A stretch of 64,000 bases of DNA from CAVXXB01 sp963765585 (GTDB taxonomy: Bacteria; Calditrichota; Calditrichia; JAJRVZ01). Made by a program: the position numbers and the translations under genes. Each line of letters begins with the position of its first letter. Position 1 is the stretch's first letter. Shown here piece by piece: positions 46,715 through 56,992 of this stretch. The stretch spans positions 1 through 64,000 of the forward strand of contig CAVXXB010000001.1 of NCBI GenBank assembly GCA_963765585.1. The letters are read 5' to 3'. Below the pieces are notes generated by a model. It had not been told where the DNA came from, made no database searches, and worked only from the letters and a program-made list of their open reading frames with translations.

Positions 46715-47770
46715 TTATTTTACGATTCGTTTTTTATATGTCTTGAAGTATTTGAGAAGGTTTTCAGTTATCAGATCTGCACCAAAGCGGACAGGATCTG
46801 TGGCAGGCAGGCCCGTTTTTTTCTGGATATCTTCTAAATAAGAAACAGCTCTATCATGTGTCATTTGGTAGGTATTTACTGCAATTGCGACCACTTTGGA
46901 GGGCTTAATAAATGATACTAAAGATTCATGAAGTTCAATCATTCTGACCAGATTTTCGGTATCAACTCCATAATCAGAAATTCCGACATCACTCCGGTGA
47001 CATAACACCATTGCATCCGGTAAACAACCGTGTAATAAGGCAAGCGCAACGGCCGAGTAGCCTAAATGCTGAATAGACCCTTGTCCTTCAACAAAAACAT
47101 ATTCAAAACTGCCGTCCATACTCGCAACGGCTGACTCAACAGCACCTGAAATGAAGTCTCCTTTTATGGTATCCACTGCGATGCCTTTTCCTTTTATAAG
47201 CATTCCAATCTGTCCCGTGGCAACCCAGTCTGCGGCTTTACCAATTTTTTGCATATGGTTAACAATTTCGATGGTCGTGGTCATTTTACCTATATTACCA
47301 TGCGTCCCGACGGTCAGAACTATTTTGGATTTAAAATTCTTTGCCAGACCGCGCGCAACAACACCGGTTTTTTTCGTCTGTCTTAAATCTGTCAGGCGTA
47401 CTTTGTATTTATCCGCCAGAACTTTGAATTCCACAATGTCATTTAAGCAATCATGTAAACCAGAGATAATATGCAATCGGTTCTGGATCGCAGTGATGAT
47501 CATGGAATACCACTCTGAGGGAAACTTTCCCCCCTTCTGAGAAATCCCAATCAATAATGTATTGGGATTATGGGAAATAGCCTCCTCCAGTGAATTATAA
47601 ATTGGTATATCCCCACCAAAATTAAGCACATCCTGGACGGTTTTTCCCGCATTCCGGGAATCAATAATGGCCACAACTTCATTGTTCAGATATCTGATAA
47701 CCCCATTGGCCATTTTTGAGGTTAAAGGCCCTAAACGTTTTTCAGCCAGTATTACAATGCGTCTTTTCAT
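46715..47770 (-). CDS. DUF1611 family protein
   Basis: 351 residues. A Rossmann-like N-terminal domain (RIVILAEKRLGPLTSKMANG, VVAIIDSRNAGKTVQDVL) and a P-loop domain with VLTVGTHGNIGKMTTTIEIV, then EYVFVEGQGSIQHLGYSAVA. The family includes DgcN, reported to make N-acetyl-D-glutamate, and is often paired with an L-Ala-D/L-Glu epimerase-type partner; none is next to it here. Start ATG 47770; comEA lies 5 bp upstream, suggesting one transcript. Confidence 0.83.
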   Translation of the reverse strand: MKRRIVILAEKRLGPLTSKMANGVIRYLNNEVVAIIDSRNAGKTVQDVLNFGGDIPIYNSLEEAISHNPNTLLIGISQKGGKFPSEWYSMIITAIQNRLHIISGLHDCLNDIVEFKVLADKYKVRLTDLRQTKKTGVVARGLAKNFKSKIVLTVGTHGNIGKMTTTIEIVNHMQKIGKAADWVATGQIGMLIKGKGIAVDTIKGDFISGAVESAVASMDGSFEYVFVEGQGSIQHLGYSAVALALLHGCLPDAMVLCHRSDVGISDYGVDTENLVRMIELHESLVSFIKPSKVVAIAVNTYQMTHDRAVSYLEDIQKKTGLPATDPVRFGADLITENLLKYFKTYKKRIVK

Positions 47771-47775
47771 ATAAT

Positions 47776-48204
47776 TTACATTTCCTTTAAATAAGGTTTT
47801 AACTTCTCAAATGTTTTGGGACCAATACCTTTTACCTTCATAAGTTCTTCATTGCTCGAGAACTTCTTAACAGATTTGCGATAGTCAAGAATACGTTCAG
47901 CGGTCTTGGGACCAATTCTCGGAAGTTTTTCAAGATCACTCTTACTCGCTGTATTTAAATCAATGGATCTGGGCTTCAGGCTTGATGTTACTTTTTTCTT
48001 TTCAGGTTTGGGATGACTTGATAGTACACTTGTATAGTTCACTTTTTCTTGACTCAGACGGTAGAAGATACTATCTGAACTTGAATAATCAAAAATTTGA
48101 CTGTTAGTAGAGTGCGGTAAAATATATTGAACCAGAGCGGCAATTATTACAATTCCCAGCGTAATTAACAATGCTCGCTTCTCTGTTGCCGTAAAATTCA
48201 ACAT
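47776..48204 (-). CDS. comEA: ComEA-like helix-hairpin-helix protein
   Basis: 142 residues. An N-terminal membrane anchor (LLITLGIVIIAALVQYIL) and a C-terminal ComEA domain with two helix-hairpin-helix motifs (LPRIGPKTAERILDYRKSV and VKGIGPKTFEKLKPYL). ComEA binds incoming DNA outside the inner membrane in natural transformation; short versions without other com genes are also common in bacteria with no proven competence. Placed between dnaJ and the DUF1611 gene. Confidence 0.85.
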   Translation of the reverse strand: MLNFTATEKRALLITLGIVIIAALVQYILPHSTNSQIFDYSSSDSIFYRLSQEKVNYTSVLSSHPKPEKKKVTSSLKPRSIDLNTASKSDLEKLPRIGPKTAERILDYRKSVKKFSSNEELMKVKGIGPKTFEKLKPYLKEM

Positions 48205-48218
48205 GACCAGATATCAGA

Positions 48219-49364
48219 TTAAAAATTTAAAGCATCTTTGAATTTTTCAAAGATGTTTTTATTACCTTGTTTTGTGGGCTCCAAACTATCCAATTCCAGG
48301 AGTGCTGATACTTTTTGTTTATCTTCAGGATTCAGATTTTTTGGAACAAAAATCTGAATCTGAACCAATTGATCTCCAATACCAGCCCCGTGAACATTGG
48401 GAATCCCTTTATTTCTCATTCGTAATATTTTGCCGGGAGCAGTTCCTGCCGGAATATTTATTTTAGCTTTTCCAGTTAAAGTCGGTATTTCGAGTGATAT
48501 TCCTAATGCGGCCTGAGGGAAACTAATGGGCAACACCATGATTACATCATTATTATGTCTTTCGAATATAGGGTGTTCATCCTCCTCAATATAAACAAGT
48601 AAATCACCCGGAGGGCCATTTCGTTTACCCAAATTCCCTTCCCCTCGCAAGGGGATGTAATTTCCTGATGCCACGCCGGCAGGGATATTTATTTCAATTT
48701 GTTTTTTCCCGGCAACCACACCATCACCGCGGCAGGTTCGACAGGGATCGGAGACAGTGGTTCCCTCTCCATTACAATTATGACATGTGGTCACATTAAC
48801 CATTTGACCAAATAATGACTGCGTCACCTGCCTCATTTCGCCGCTGCCATGGCAAACCTGGCATTGCACTGGCCGGGAATTGGTGTCACTCCCTGTACCG
48901 CCGCAAGTATCACAAACTATATATTTTTTTACATTAATCTTTTTGGTAACACCGGTTGCAACCTCTTCGAGCGTTAAGCGCAATCGGATCTGCAAATCCC
49001 CACCACGATTTGTAGTGCGTCTTCTTCGGCCCCTTGAACCTCCGCCAAATATGTCACCAAAACCACCGCCAAAAATATCACCAAAGGCGCTGAAAATATC
49101 TTCAATATTGCTAAAGCCACCAAAATCACCGGCACCGGTTGTCGCAGTATGCCCAAAACGATCATATCTCGATCTCTTTTCCGCATCGCTTAATATGGCA
49201 TATGCTTCAGCAATTTCTTTAAATTTTTCTTCGGCTTCCTTATTTCCAGGATTTTTGTCTGGATGATATTGCAAAGCTAATTTACGATATGAGCGCTTTA
49301 TCTCATCTGTTGACGCATTACGTGAAACACCGAGTATTTCATACAAATCTCTTTTTGTTGTCAT
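48219..49364 (-). CDS. dnaJ: Chaperone DnaJ
   Basis: 381 residues. J domain with YHPDKNPGN (HPD contacts DnaK), a Gly/Phe-rich linker (GGFSNIEDIFSAFGDIFGGG), four zinc-finger repeats (CDTCGGTG, CQVCHGSG, CHNCNGEG, CRTCRGDG) and the two substrate-binding barrels. It delivers unfolded proteins to DnaK and stimulates its ATPase. Follows grpE with a 24-bp gap; dnaK itself is not in the window. Confidence 0.96.
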   Translation of the reverse strand: MTTKRDLYEILGVSRNASTDEIKRSYRKLALQYHPDKNPGNKEAEEKFKEIAEAYAILSDAEKRSRYDRFGHTATTGAGDFGGFSNIEDIFSAFGDIFGGGFGDIFGGGSRGRRRRTTNRGGDLQIRLRLTLEEVATGVTKKINVKKYIVCDTCGGTGSDTNSRPVQCQVCHGSGEMRQVTQSLFGQMVNVTTCHNCNGEGTTVSDPCRTCRGDGVVAGKKQIEINIPAGVASGNYIPLRGEGNLGKRNGPPGDLLVYIEEDEHPIFERHNNDVIMVLPISFPQAALGISLEIPTLTGKAKINIPAGTAPGKILRMRNKGIPNVHGAGIGDQLVQIQIFVPKNLNPEDKQKVSALLELDSLEPTKQGNKNIFEKFKDALNF

Positions 49365-49388
49365 TTATTTATCCGGACTGAATAGTAT

Positions 49389-49919
49389 CTACTTCGCAAC
49401 CAATACTTGTGAGTGTCTGATTACTTTATCATTTAAATAATATCCCTTTAGATGCTGTTCTAATACCACACCGCTCTCATGAGAATCGCTGTCAATTTGC
49501 ATCAAGGCATCATGTTTTTCAGGATCAAATTCATGACCTATTGCCTCGATTGGTTTTAATCCCTTTTTTTCAAGAATTGAATCCATTTTTTTGTAAATCA
49601 ATTCAAATCCTTCAACTAGTACCTCTTTATTTTCAGCATCCTGTGCATGCTCCAAAGATCGTTCAAAATCATCCAAAACGGGAAGTAATTCAGTGATCAG
49701 TATTTCATTTGCATTTTGAATACGATCAAGAAATTCTCTCTCTGTTCTCTTCCGGTAATTATCAAACTCAGCAACCTTCCTTAGCAATTGATCTTTTAAA
49801 TGGGCATTTTCTTCTTTAATTTTCTTCAAATCATTTTGTTGTTTTGTACTTTTCTTTTTTGCTACTTTCTTTTCTGTTTCCTGACTATCTTCCTGAGTCT
49901 TACTATTTACCTTGGTCAA
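49389..49919 (-). CDS. grpE: Nucleotide exchange factor GrpE
   Basis: About 176 residues. I chose the TTG at 49919 because AGGAGG stands 5 bp upstream; the longer frame from 49955 would start inside a terminator hairpin. Long N-terminal coiled coil (KKSTKQQNDLKKIKEENAHL to EFDNYRKRTEREFLDRIQNA) and a C-terminal beta wing with GHEFDPEKHDALMQ. Releases ADP from DnaK. Confidence 0.93.
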   Translation of the reverse strand: MTKVNSKTQEDSQETEKKVAKKKSTKQQNDLKKIKEENAHLKDQLLRKVAEFDNYRKRTEREFLDRIQNANEILITELLPVLDDFERSLEHAQDAENKEVLVEGFELIYKKMDSILEKKGLKPIEAIGHEFDPEKHDALMQIDSDSHESGVVLEQHLKGYYLNDKVIRHSQVLVAK

Positions 49920-49942
49920 GCTTTCCTCCTTAGATAAACTAA

Positions 49943-49972
49943 AAAAAAGGCTCAATGAATGAAGCCTTTTTT
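49943..49972 (-). terminator. Terminator/attenuator between hrcA and grpE
   Basis: A perfect stem AAAAAAGGCT / AGCCTTTTTT with a 10-base loop, followed on the minus strand by more T. It lies directly before the grpE ribosome site. It may lower grpE-dnaJ expression relative to hrcA, or mark a separate grpE promoter. Confidence 0.75.
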
Positions 49973-49993
49973 ACAACTATATTTTATATCTTT

Positions 49994-51028
49994 TTATTTT
50001 TCCTGAAATATTTCAGTAATTATCTGAGCGGTATAATCAACAAGCGGAATTATATTACGATAGGCCATTCTCATTGGACCGATAACACCGAGCAATCCAT
50101 CAACATTTCCAAGAGTATAAGGTGCCGTTACAATGCTGCATTCCTGGACCGGTAATTCTTCATTTTCATCTCCAATCCGAACCTTTAATCCGGGAGGATC
50201 ACTCAATTTTTCCATCATATGAATTATAATATTTTTCTCTTCGAAAAATTCGATAAATGCTGAAAATTTCTCTGCACTTGCAAATTCAGGCTTGTTAATT
50301 ATTTGAGAAGTTCCAACATATTTAATATTTGAGTACCGTGTAAAATCAAACAACTGATTTGCAGAATCAAGAAAAAGCCGGATAATACCGGAATTTTCAT
50401 TTGATAAATCTTTCATTCTTTCGTGAAAGCTACTCTGTATCTCTTTTATTTTTAAACCACAGAGTCTTTCATTAAGAATTGAAATTACATTCTGGAGTGC
50501 GTTGGCTGAAATTTCTCTTTTAACCTCAAGATAAATGGTCTTAGCAATACCATCACGGATGCTTAAGATAACCAATATCTTTTCACGTCCAACTGAAACA
50601 ATTTCAATTTTTTCAAGAATGCCATCTTGAAATTTTGGTGTTAAAATGACCCCTAATTGATTGGAAATTTTTGAAAGCACTTTTACGGTGTTTTCAAATA
50701 CAAAATCGACATCACCGCTAAAATCACCAATATTAACTTCAATTATTTTTTTCTCTTCTTCACTCAATTGTCTCAAATTGACCAATCGATCAACATATAT
50801 CCTATACCCCTTACTGGTAGGTACACGACCCGCGGAGGTATGAGGGTGGTTCAGAAATCCTTTTTCTTCAAGATCTGACATTACATTTCTGATTGTTGCC
50901 GGGCTCAGTTCAACACCATTTCTCTTAGACAATGTGCGCGAACCAACCGGACTACCAGTTAATACAAATTGCTGCACAATTGCTTCAAGAATTTCTTCTT
51001 CTCTGTTATTTAAAATATCATTTTTCAT
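49994..51028 (-). CDS. hrcA: Heat-inducible transcription repressor HrcA
   Basis: 344 residues. Winged-helix N-terminus (LEAIVQQFVLTGSPVGSRTL; VELSPATIRNVMSDLEEKGF; PHTSAGRVPTSKGYRIYVD) and the GAF-like and inserted dimerisation domains to SIVTAPYTLGNVDGLLGVIG. HrcA represses chaperone genes by binding the CIRCE element; I found no TTAGCACTC-N9-GAGTGCTAA here upstream of hrcA or grpE. First gene of the hrcA-grpE-dnaJ group. Confidence 0.95.
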   Translation of the reverse strand: MKNDILNNREEEILEAIVQQFVLTGSPVGSRTLSKRNGVELSPATIRNVMSDLEEKGFLNHPHTSAGRVPTSKGYRIYVDRLVNLRQLSEEEKKIIEVNIGDFSGDVDFVFENTVKVLSKISNQLGVILTPKFQDGILEKIEIVSVGREKILVILSIRDGIAKTIYLEVKREISANALQNVISILNERLCGLKIKEIQSSFHERMKDLSNENSGIIRLFLDSANQLFDFTRYSNIKYVGTSQIINKPEFASAEKFSAFIEFFEEKNIIIHMMEKLSDPPGLKVRIGDENEELPVQECSIVTAPYTLGNVDGLLGVIGPMRMAYRNIIPLVDYTAQIITEIFQEK

Positions 51029-51169
51029 AATAATCTATATAGTAAATCAGCATGCAAATTTAGTACCAATTAAAAACCAAGTCAAGCAACATGATCTGCT
51101 GCTGTAACATGTAAACTACCTATCGCACATAGAGTTTCAATAAATTCTTCTTAATATAAAGCTATCAAA

Positions 51170-52030
51170 CTAATAAATATTTCGCATATATTTGCCCACA
51201 GAAATATAAGAACTAATCAGACCAATAAAAAACCCAAATATGATCAGGCCAATGATAATCTGAGGATCAAATAATATATATGGCAGGAAAAAGATTTTGA
51301 TAAGTTTGATCAGATAAAAAATAATAAACGATGCAATCAGCGAACCAGCGATACCCTGTAATGCCCCTTCAATCAGAAACGGACGCCTGACGAATCTTTC
51401 AGTAGCCCCCACCAGACGCATTATCTGAATGATGTCGCGACGTGCATATATTGTCAGACGGATCGTATTATTTATAAGTGTTATCGCAATAGTAATGATT
51501 AATAAAGATGCAATTATTAATATTATATAGAACATATTTAAATAGCGATCGATCGTCAGAAGAAGAGGTTCCTGATAAACGACTTCATCAATATACTGAT
51601 ATTGCTCCAGTTTATTCTTAATTTTTTTTGCACCTTCTGATGACCGGTATACATCGGTTAAATAAATAGTAAACGAGGCCGGGAATGGATTAAACTCCAG
51701 CAAGGATAAGACATCTTCGCCGAATTCTTGTTTAAATTTTGATGCGGCGGCTTCCTTACTTATATACTTTAAAGAATCAACGCCATCTTCCGCCAGTATT
51801 TTTTGTTCTATATTGGGAACTTGAGTAGATTTTACATTGATATCAAGAAACACTTCCATTTCTATCTTCTGTCTCACCTGATTTATCCAGGTATGAAGAT
51901 TTATACTGAATACTGCAAAAATCCCAATTAAGATAATTGTCAATGTTATGGAAGATACTGAGAGCATTGTAGCTAACCTGGCTTTCGTCATGCTCTTTAT
52001 TCCTTCAGAAAAACTGAAAAGTACACTCAT
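51170..52030 (-). CDS. ftsX: Cell division protein FtsX
   Basis: 286 residues, four transmembrane helices: one near residues 20-42 (SSITLTIILIGIFAVFSINL), an outer domain with residues 60-160, then three helices (NMFYIILIIASLLIITIAIT; LQGIAGSLIASFIIFYLIKL; IIGLIIFGFFIGLISSYIS). Partner of FtsE; the pair controls peptidoglycan hydrolases at the septum. Its ATG overlaps the ftsE stop by 4 bp (ATGA). Confidence 0.92.
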   Translation of the reverse strand: MSVLFSFSEGIKSMTKARLATMLSVSSITLTIILIGIFAVFSINLHTWINQVRQKIEMEVFLDINVKSTQVPNIEQKILAEDGVDSLKYISKEAAASKFKQEFGEDVLSLLEFNPFPASFTIYLTDVYRSSEGAKKIKNKLEQYQYIDEVVYQEPLLLTIDRYLNMFYIILIIASLLIITIAITLINNTIRLTIYARRDIIQIMRLVGATERFVRRPFLIEGALQGIAGSLIASFIIFYLIKLIKIFFLPYILFDPQIIIGLIIFGFFIGLISSYISVGKYMRNIY

Positions 52031-52680
52031 TCTTTTCCAAGCTCTCCCTGTTCAACCGCAAGTGTCCGATGGGGATATTTTTCGATGAGAGAATAATTAT
52101 GTGTGGCCATCAGAACTGCTGTACCTCTACGATTTATCTCCTCTAACAATTCCAGAATCTCCATAGCGGATTGGGGATCCAAATTACCCGTAGGTTCATC
52201 TGCAAGGAGAATAAAAGGATCATTAATCAATGCCCGGGCAATCGCCACCCGTTGTTGTTCACCCCCTGACAAATCACGTGGATAACTATTTCTTTTGTGA
52301 CCCAATCCAACTTCCGTCAGTAAGCGGAGTACTCTTTTGCTTATATCAGATGATCTGACACCGGTTACACGCAAGGTTAATGCAATATTCTCATAAACAT
52401 TTCGATCACCCAATAATTTAAAATCCTGAAAGATGACACCAAGTGTTCTTCGTACATATGGAATCTGCTTATATTTGATCTTTGCAGAACTGTATTGATT
52501 AACAATAACCGTTCCTGAATCTGGAATTTGAGCAAAATTAATTAAATTAATTATACTTGATTTACCTGCGCCACTGGGCCCAATCAAATAAACAAACTCA
52601 CCTTTATCAATTTTAAAAGTGATGTGTCTTAAAATTTCCTTTTGACTATAATTCAGATTTACATTAAAAAACTGAATCAT
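52027..52680 (-). CDS. ftsE: Cell division ATP-binding protein FtsE
   Basis: 217 residues from ATG 52680 (AGGAGA upstream; an open frame extends nine residues more). Walker A GPSGAGKSS, signature LSGGEQQRVAIARAL, Walker B FILLADEPTGNLD. The N-terminal MIQFFNVNLNYSQKEILRHI is standard for FtsE. Cytoplasmic ATPase of the FtsEX complex. The methyltransferase gene is 51 bp upstream. Confidence 0.94.
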   Translation of the reverse strand: MIQFFNVNLNYSQKEILRHITFKIDKGEFVYLIGPSGAGKSSIINLINFAQIPDSGTVIVNQYSSAKIKYKQIPYVRRTLGVIFQDFKLLGDRNVYENIALTLRVTGVRSSDISKRVLRLLTEVGLGHKRNSYPRDLSGGEQQRVAIARALINDPFILLADEPTGNLDPQSAMEILELLEEINRRGTAVLMATHNYSLIEKYPHRTLAVEQGELGKE

Positions 52681-52731
52681 TCTATAGTTCTCCTGCCTTG
52701 TGAACAAATTAAGACATTTGTATATATCATT

Positions 52732-53469
52732 CTATAATTTTCTGCAAACAAAATGGATACGCTGTGAATATTTGGTGGCTTTATCAAACGTAAATTCATC
52801 AAAAACAGATTGCACATTAAAATTTTCACGCCCAACTATTTCCTGTAGTTCAGCCACTTCAAATATGCGTTGTCTATGTCTTTCATGAAATTCTTTGCCC
52901 GAATGGAAAATGTCAAATTCTGTATATTGCGCGTTCTCCTTGCTATTGAACCAACTTTTTCGCCGATATCCTATTTCATCCCAAAACTGCTCCTCGATTT
53001 CATTGTTAAAATAAGTCTTACAATGATATGGTGTAACTGTATCGAATATAAAAATGCCATTGGGTTTTAATACTCTGTTGACCTCGTGTAACATTCGGCC
53101 CACATGATCAATATCTGTATGATAATTTATTGAATCATAAAGCATCAGAACGGTATCAATTCCTTGCGCACCGAAAGGCAAATAAGTTGAATCTGCTGAA
53201 AATACGAACATATTTTCTAGTTCCTTTTTTCCCTTCAATTCTCTTAACATGTCGTATGATATATCAGATGCAATTAATTTATACTTAGTCTGAGAAATAT
53301 ATTTTAGTAACTCCCCGGTTCCACAAGAGATATCGAGAATTGTTTCTACTTTTGTTTGTGATAAATTCAGTATATTCTCAATATAATCAGCCCATTTTTT
53401 ATAATCTACATGATCCATTAAATGATCATATATTCTTGCCAAAGCGGCATAACATTTAACTGTATGCAT
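52732..53469 (-). CDS. Class I SAM-dependent methyltransferase
   Basis: 245 residues. SAM-binding motif I is ILDISCGTGELLKYI, motif II Asp is ASDISYDMLRE, followed by ADSTYLPFG and a VLKPNGIFIFDTV loop. Substrate not predictable; a small-molecule or ubiquinone/menaquinone-type methyltransferase are both possible. Likely co-transcribed with ftsEX. Confidence 0.83.
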   Translation of the reverse strand: MHTVKCYAALARIYDHLMDHVDYKKWADYIENILNLSQTKVETILDISCGTGELLKYISQTKYKLIASDISYDMLRELKGKKELENMFVFSADSTYLPFGAQGIDTVLMLYDSINYHTDIDHVGRMLHEVNRVLKPNGIFIFDTVTPYHCKTYFNNEIEEQFWDEIGYRRKSWFNSKENAQYTEFDIFHSGKEFHERHRQRIFEVAELQEIVGRENFNVQSVFDEFTFDKATKYSQRIHFVCRKL

Positions 53470-53603
53470 TTTTAGATATTAATTAATTAATCTTATAGGA
53501 AATAATTTTATACGCGCTTCGTTTCAATTTACGAAAATATTATTTAACTTTTTAATATATATACAGTTAACATCACAATAAAAGGAATTGGTCAGATTAA
53601 CTA

Positions 53604-55634
53604 ATGATGACATTTTTAAATTCGATAATACTTACTCTTTCATTTGCTATTTTAATTCCCATCCTTATTCATTTATTCAACCGGCAGAAAAAAACAAAGA
53701 AGTCGTTTAGTAGTCTCCGGTTTTTAAAAATGCTCGAGAAACAGCGTTTAAATCGCATAAATATTTATCAGTATTTACTAATTATAATAAGAACTATAAT
53801 TATCGGGCTGCTTATACTTGCCTTTGCCCGTCCGACACTCGTAACAGATATTACTTCAAATACTAATGGTGCAAGAACTACTGCTATAATAATTATTGAT
53901 ACAGGATTTAATATGCGGTATTACGATGAAAAGGGGATGCGGTTTGACCGCGCCCGCGAAGTTCTGAAAAAGGTGGTTAATCTCTATCAGCCCGATGATC
54001 AGGTATTTGTATTATTATCACACCAACCTCAAATCATCGAGAGTGATTCACTCACTATTGATAATATTAATTGTAGCTTCTCAAAAGCAGATTGGATAAG
54101 TGTTGCAAATGAAACCGTAAAAATATTTGAATCTCACAATAACTTTAATCAGGAGGTTATTGTTATTTCAGACAATATTAGTTCAACCGCTTTCTTTTCA
54201 TCCATTAAAGATCAAATTCAGAAAACACGATTTTATTCAATACAAGCTGGAGATCGAACATTTAACAATGTGGGTGTTGATAGCGTGTATTTCATCAACA
54301 ATTTATTTGAACCGTTGCAGCCAATCGACTTAGAAGTTTCACTTTATAAAACAGGAATAAATAACGGTGAGAACACAGAAATTCATCTTTATGTAAACGA
54401 CAAAAGAGAGGCATATTCACAAGCATCTATTGCACCGGAAAGTAAAACAACGGTTCCCCTGACATTTCAACCGCGAGAGTTTGGATATATTCATGGATAT
54501 ATTGAGATCAGCGAAGACGCACTTGAGAATGATAATCGGTATTATTTCAGTTTGAATATTCCGGAAGAGGTGGATATTCTTTTTGTGGATCAAAAATCTT
54601 CTGTATACCTGGAATCAGCTTTAAAAGCCATTGACCTCAATTCGAACGTAAATATAAAATTTTCAAGTTATGAGTCATGGGGAATAGATAATTTTTCCAG
54701 ATATCATAAGATATTCTTGTCAAATTTTTCATCTATAGAAGATGTTCTAATTTCACGTTTAATCGATTATTTAAACACCGGTGGACGTATTATCCTTATG
54801 CCAGGATTTAATAGTATTCCTACTGATATAAATTATTTGCTCAACAAATTAAATTCTGATATACGGGTAGTTGACCTTGCCAGTACAAACGATCCTAAAA
54901 GCTATTTCAAATTAACACTACCTTCAAAGGGCCATCCAATCATAGGAAACTTGTTTCGTAAAAATGATATAAATATTGACTCTCCTCATTTTTCAAAATA
55001 TTTCCAGGTCAGAAAAAGCACAAAATATAACCGATTGCTAAGTTTTTCAAATAATGACCCCTTTTTGCTAAATGATAAAATTCATAATGGCAATATATAT
55101 CTTTTCACAAGTTATATTGATGAATCTTGGACAGATATTCAATTCAAGGGAATATTTATACCATTGTTGACCCGTATATTATCCTCGGATAACCATGGCT
55201 TTGAGCATGGAACAAATGGCGCCAAAGTTAATTCGAAATTCGAACATGTCTTAAGTCCAAGCGATAAAGTGGGCAGGTATTCGCTCAAGACACCTGATAA
55301 TATGATTATAAATTTAATTCCAGAGCTCTCTGGCAGGAAGCATGTTTTAAAGTTAAATCATTTCAACCGCCCGGGTATTTATACTATTTTTAATGAAGCA
55401 CAAACCGTATCTTTGGTCTCCGTCAATATATCTTCTTCAAATATGCTGTCGCAAATAATTGAGATGGATAACCAAAAGGGAGATAATCTTCCAATGGTTT
55501 TTAAAGAGGATGAAGATTTCGGAAATAAAATTGTTGAAGCTCGTTCAGGATATGAATTATGGAAATTTTTTATTCTTTTAATAATTGTATTTATTCTAAT
55601 GGAGTTAATTTTAATAAAAAAAATCGAAAAATAA
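53604..55634 (+). CDS. BatA-like von Willebrand A domain membrane protein
   Basis: 676 residues. The BatA N-terminal region has two transmembrane segments (IILTLSFAILIPILIHLF; YLLIIIRTIIIGLLILAFA) with RFLKMLEKQ between, followed by a vWA-like domain with a degenerate metal site (IIIIDTGFNMRYYDEKGMRF). A long periplasmic region with beta-sandwich domains and a glutamine-amidotransferase-like piece (FLSNFSSIEDVLISRLIDYL) follows, ending in a C-terminal transmembrane helix (FFILLIIVFILMELILIK). This architecture belongs to the Bat operon proteins of Bacteroidota and relatives; function is only loosely tied to stress tolerance. Intact, 28 bp before hflX. Confidence 0.82.
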   Translation: MMTFLNSIILTLSFAILIPILIHLFNRQKKTKKSFSSLRFLKMLEKQRLNRINIYQYLLIIIRTIIIGLLILAFARPTLVTDITSNTNGARTTAIIIIDTGFNMRYYDEKGMRFDRAREVLKKVVNLYQPDDQVFVLLSHQPQIIESDSLTIDNINCSFSKADWISVANETVKIFESHNNFNQEVIVISDNISSTAFFSSIKDQIQKTRFYSIQAGDRTFNNVGVDSVYFINNLFEPLQPIDLEVSLYKTGINNGENTEIHLYVNDKREAYSQASIAPESKTTVPLTFQPREFGYIHGYIEISEDALENDNRYYFSLNIPEEVDILFVDQKSSVYLESALKAIDLNSNVNIKFSSYESWGIDNFSRYHKIFLSNFSSIEDVLISRLIDYLNTGGRIILMPGFNSIPTDINYLLNKLNSDIRVVDLASTNDPKSYFKLTLPSKGHPIIGNLFRKNDINIDSPHFSKYFQVRKSTKYNRLLSFSNNDPFLLNDKIHNGNIYLFTSYIDESWTDIQFKGIFIPLLTRILSSDNHGFEHGTNGAKVNSKFEHVLSPSDKVGRYSLKTPDNMIINLIPELSGRKHVLKLNHFNRPGIYTIFNEAQTVSLVSVNISSSNMLSQIIEMDNQKGDNLPMVFKEDEDFGNKIVEARSGYELWKFFILLIIVFILMELILIKKIEK

Positions 55635-55662
55635 ATAACTGTGAACATTATACAGGACTTTC

Positions 55663-56938
55663 ATGCATGAATTAAATTCTCGTCCGGAACGATGTGTACT
55701 TGCAGGCATCACGTGGAATAAGAACAGATGGATAATTGAAGAATATTTTACCGAGTTAAGTGAATTAGCGAAAACAGCTGGCGCGGAAGTCATTACTTCT
55801 TTTATTCAGGATCGTTCGGTACCAGATCCTTCGCATTTTATAGGCAAGGGAAAAGCCGTTGAAATACAAGAATATATCCTGGATAATGATATTGATCTAT
55901 TGATTTTCGATGATGAATTATCACCCGCACAGGTAAAAAATCTTGAAAAATTATTTCAAATAAAAGTTATTGATCGTTCCGGCCTGATATTAGATATTTT
56001 TGCAGCTCATGCCAAAACACGTGAAGCAAAAACCCAGGTAGAATTCAGCTCAATTAAAGTATCTTTTACCTCGTCTTACACGACAATGGTCGCATTTGTC
56101 ACGTCAAGTTGGGGGAATTGGAACCAAGGGGCCTGGAGAAACCCAGCTGGAGACAGACAGGAGATTAATTCGTACAAGAATCTCAAACCTTCAAAACATT
56201 TTGGAAAAACTTAATAAGCAGAAGGTCGTTCAGCGTAAGAAAGCCAGTGAATTTATTAGAATTGCTCTTGTCGGCTACACCAATGCAGGAAAATCCACTT
56301 TATTAAATGCACTAACCGATGCGGATACTTTTGTTGCAGACCAGCTTTTTGCGACACTAGATACCACCGTCCGGAGAATGAAATTTTCCCCAGGTTTTAC
56401 TGTATTATTATCCGACACCGTTGGATTCATTCGCAAATTGCCCCCTGAGCTGATCGCCTCATTTCATAGCACATTATCCCAGACAATTGAGTCTGATCTA
56501 TTATTACATGTTATAGATGCATCAGATGAAAATCTGGGTGAAAAAATTGACATTGTACATAACATTCTTCGTGAGCTACAAATCAGCGAGACTCCAATAA
56601 TTCTTGCTATGAATAAAGTAGACATGTTACATAATACCAATAAGATACAGGAAATAAAGTATAAATATCCTGATGCCTGTTTTATATCAGCCCGGAAAAA
56701 AATAAGGTTGGATAATCTAAAAGAATCATTAGTCAGAAAAATGAATCAGTCATTTACCAATAAAAATATTAAGACAAGTTATGAAATTGAATATAAATTA
56801 ATTTCACAACTTTCAAATTGGGGAGAAATAACTGACAAGGAATATGATGAAAGTGAAGTATCCTTTTCATTCCGCTATCTTACAAAGCACCAGAATGAAG
56901 TTGATAGAATTTTAGGTAAAATAAATCAATTTCATTAA
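55663..56938 (+). CDS. hflX: GTPase HflX, frameshifted
   Basis: About 424 residues in two frames. N-terminal HflX domain (RCVLAGITWNKNRWIIEEYF; SVPDPSHFIGKGKAVEIQEY; DRSGLILDIFAAHAKTREAKTQ), then the G domain: G1 GYTNAGKST, G3 DTVGFI, G4 NKVD, G5 SARK. The middle (LSRQVGGIGTKGPGETQLET) is in the second frame. Deleting the C at about 56046 in GAATTCAGC turns the junction into VELAQLKYLLPRLTRQWSHL, the exact family sequence, which strongly supports an indel error in a normal gene. HflX binds and splits stalled ribosomes during stress. Confidence 0.93.
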
Positions 56939-56992
56939 AAGAATTTCTTTATTACGAATAATTAAAAAAATATACCAAACAGCAAGAAGAAA

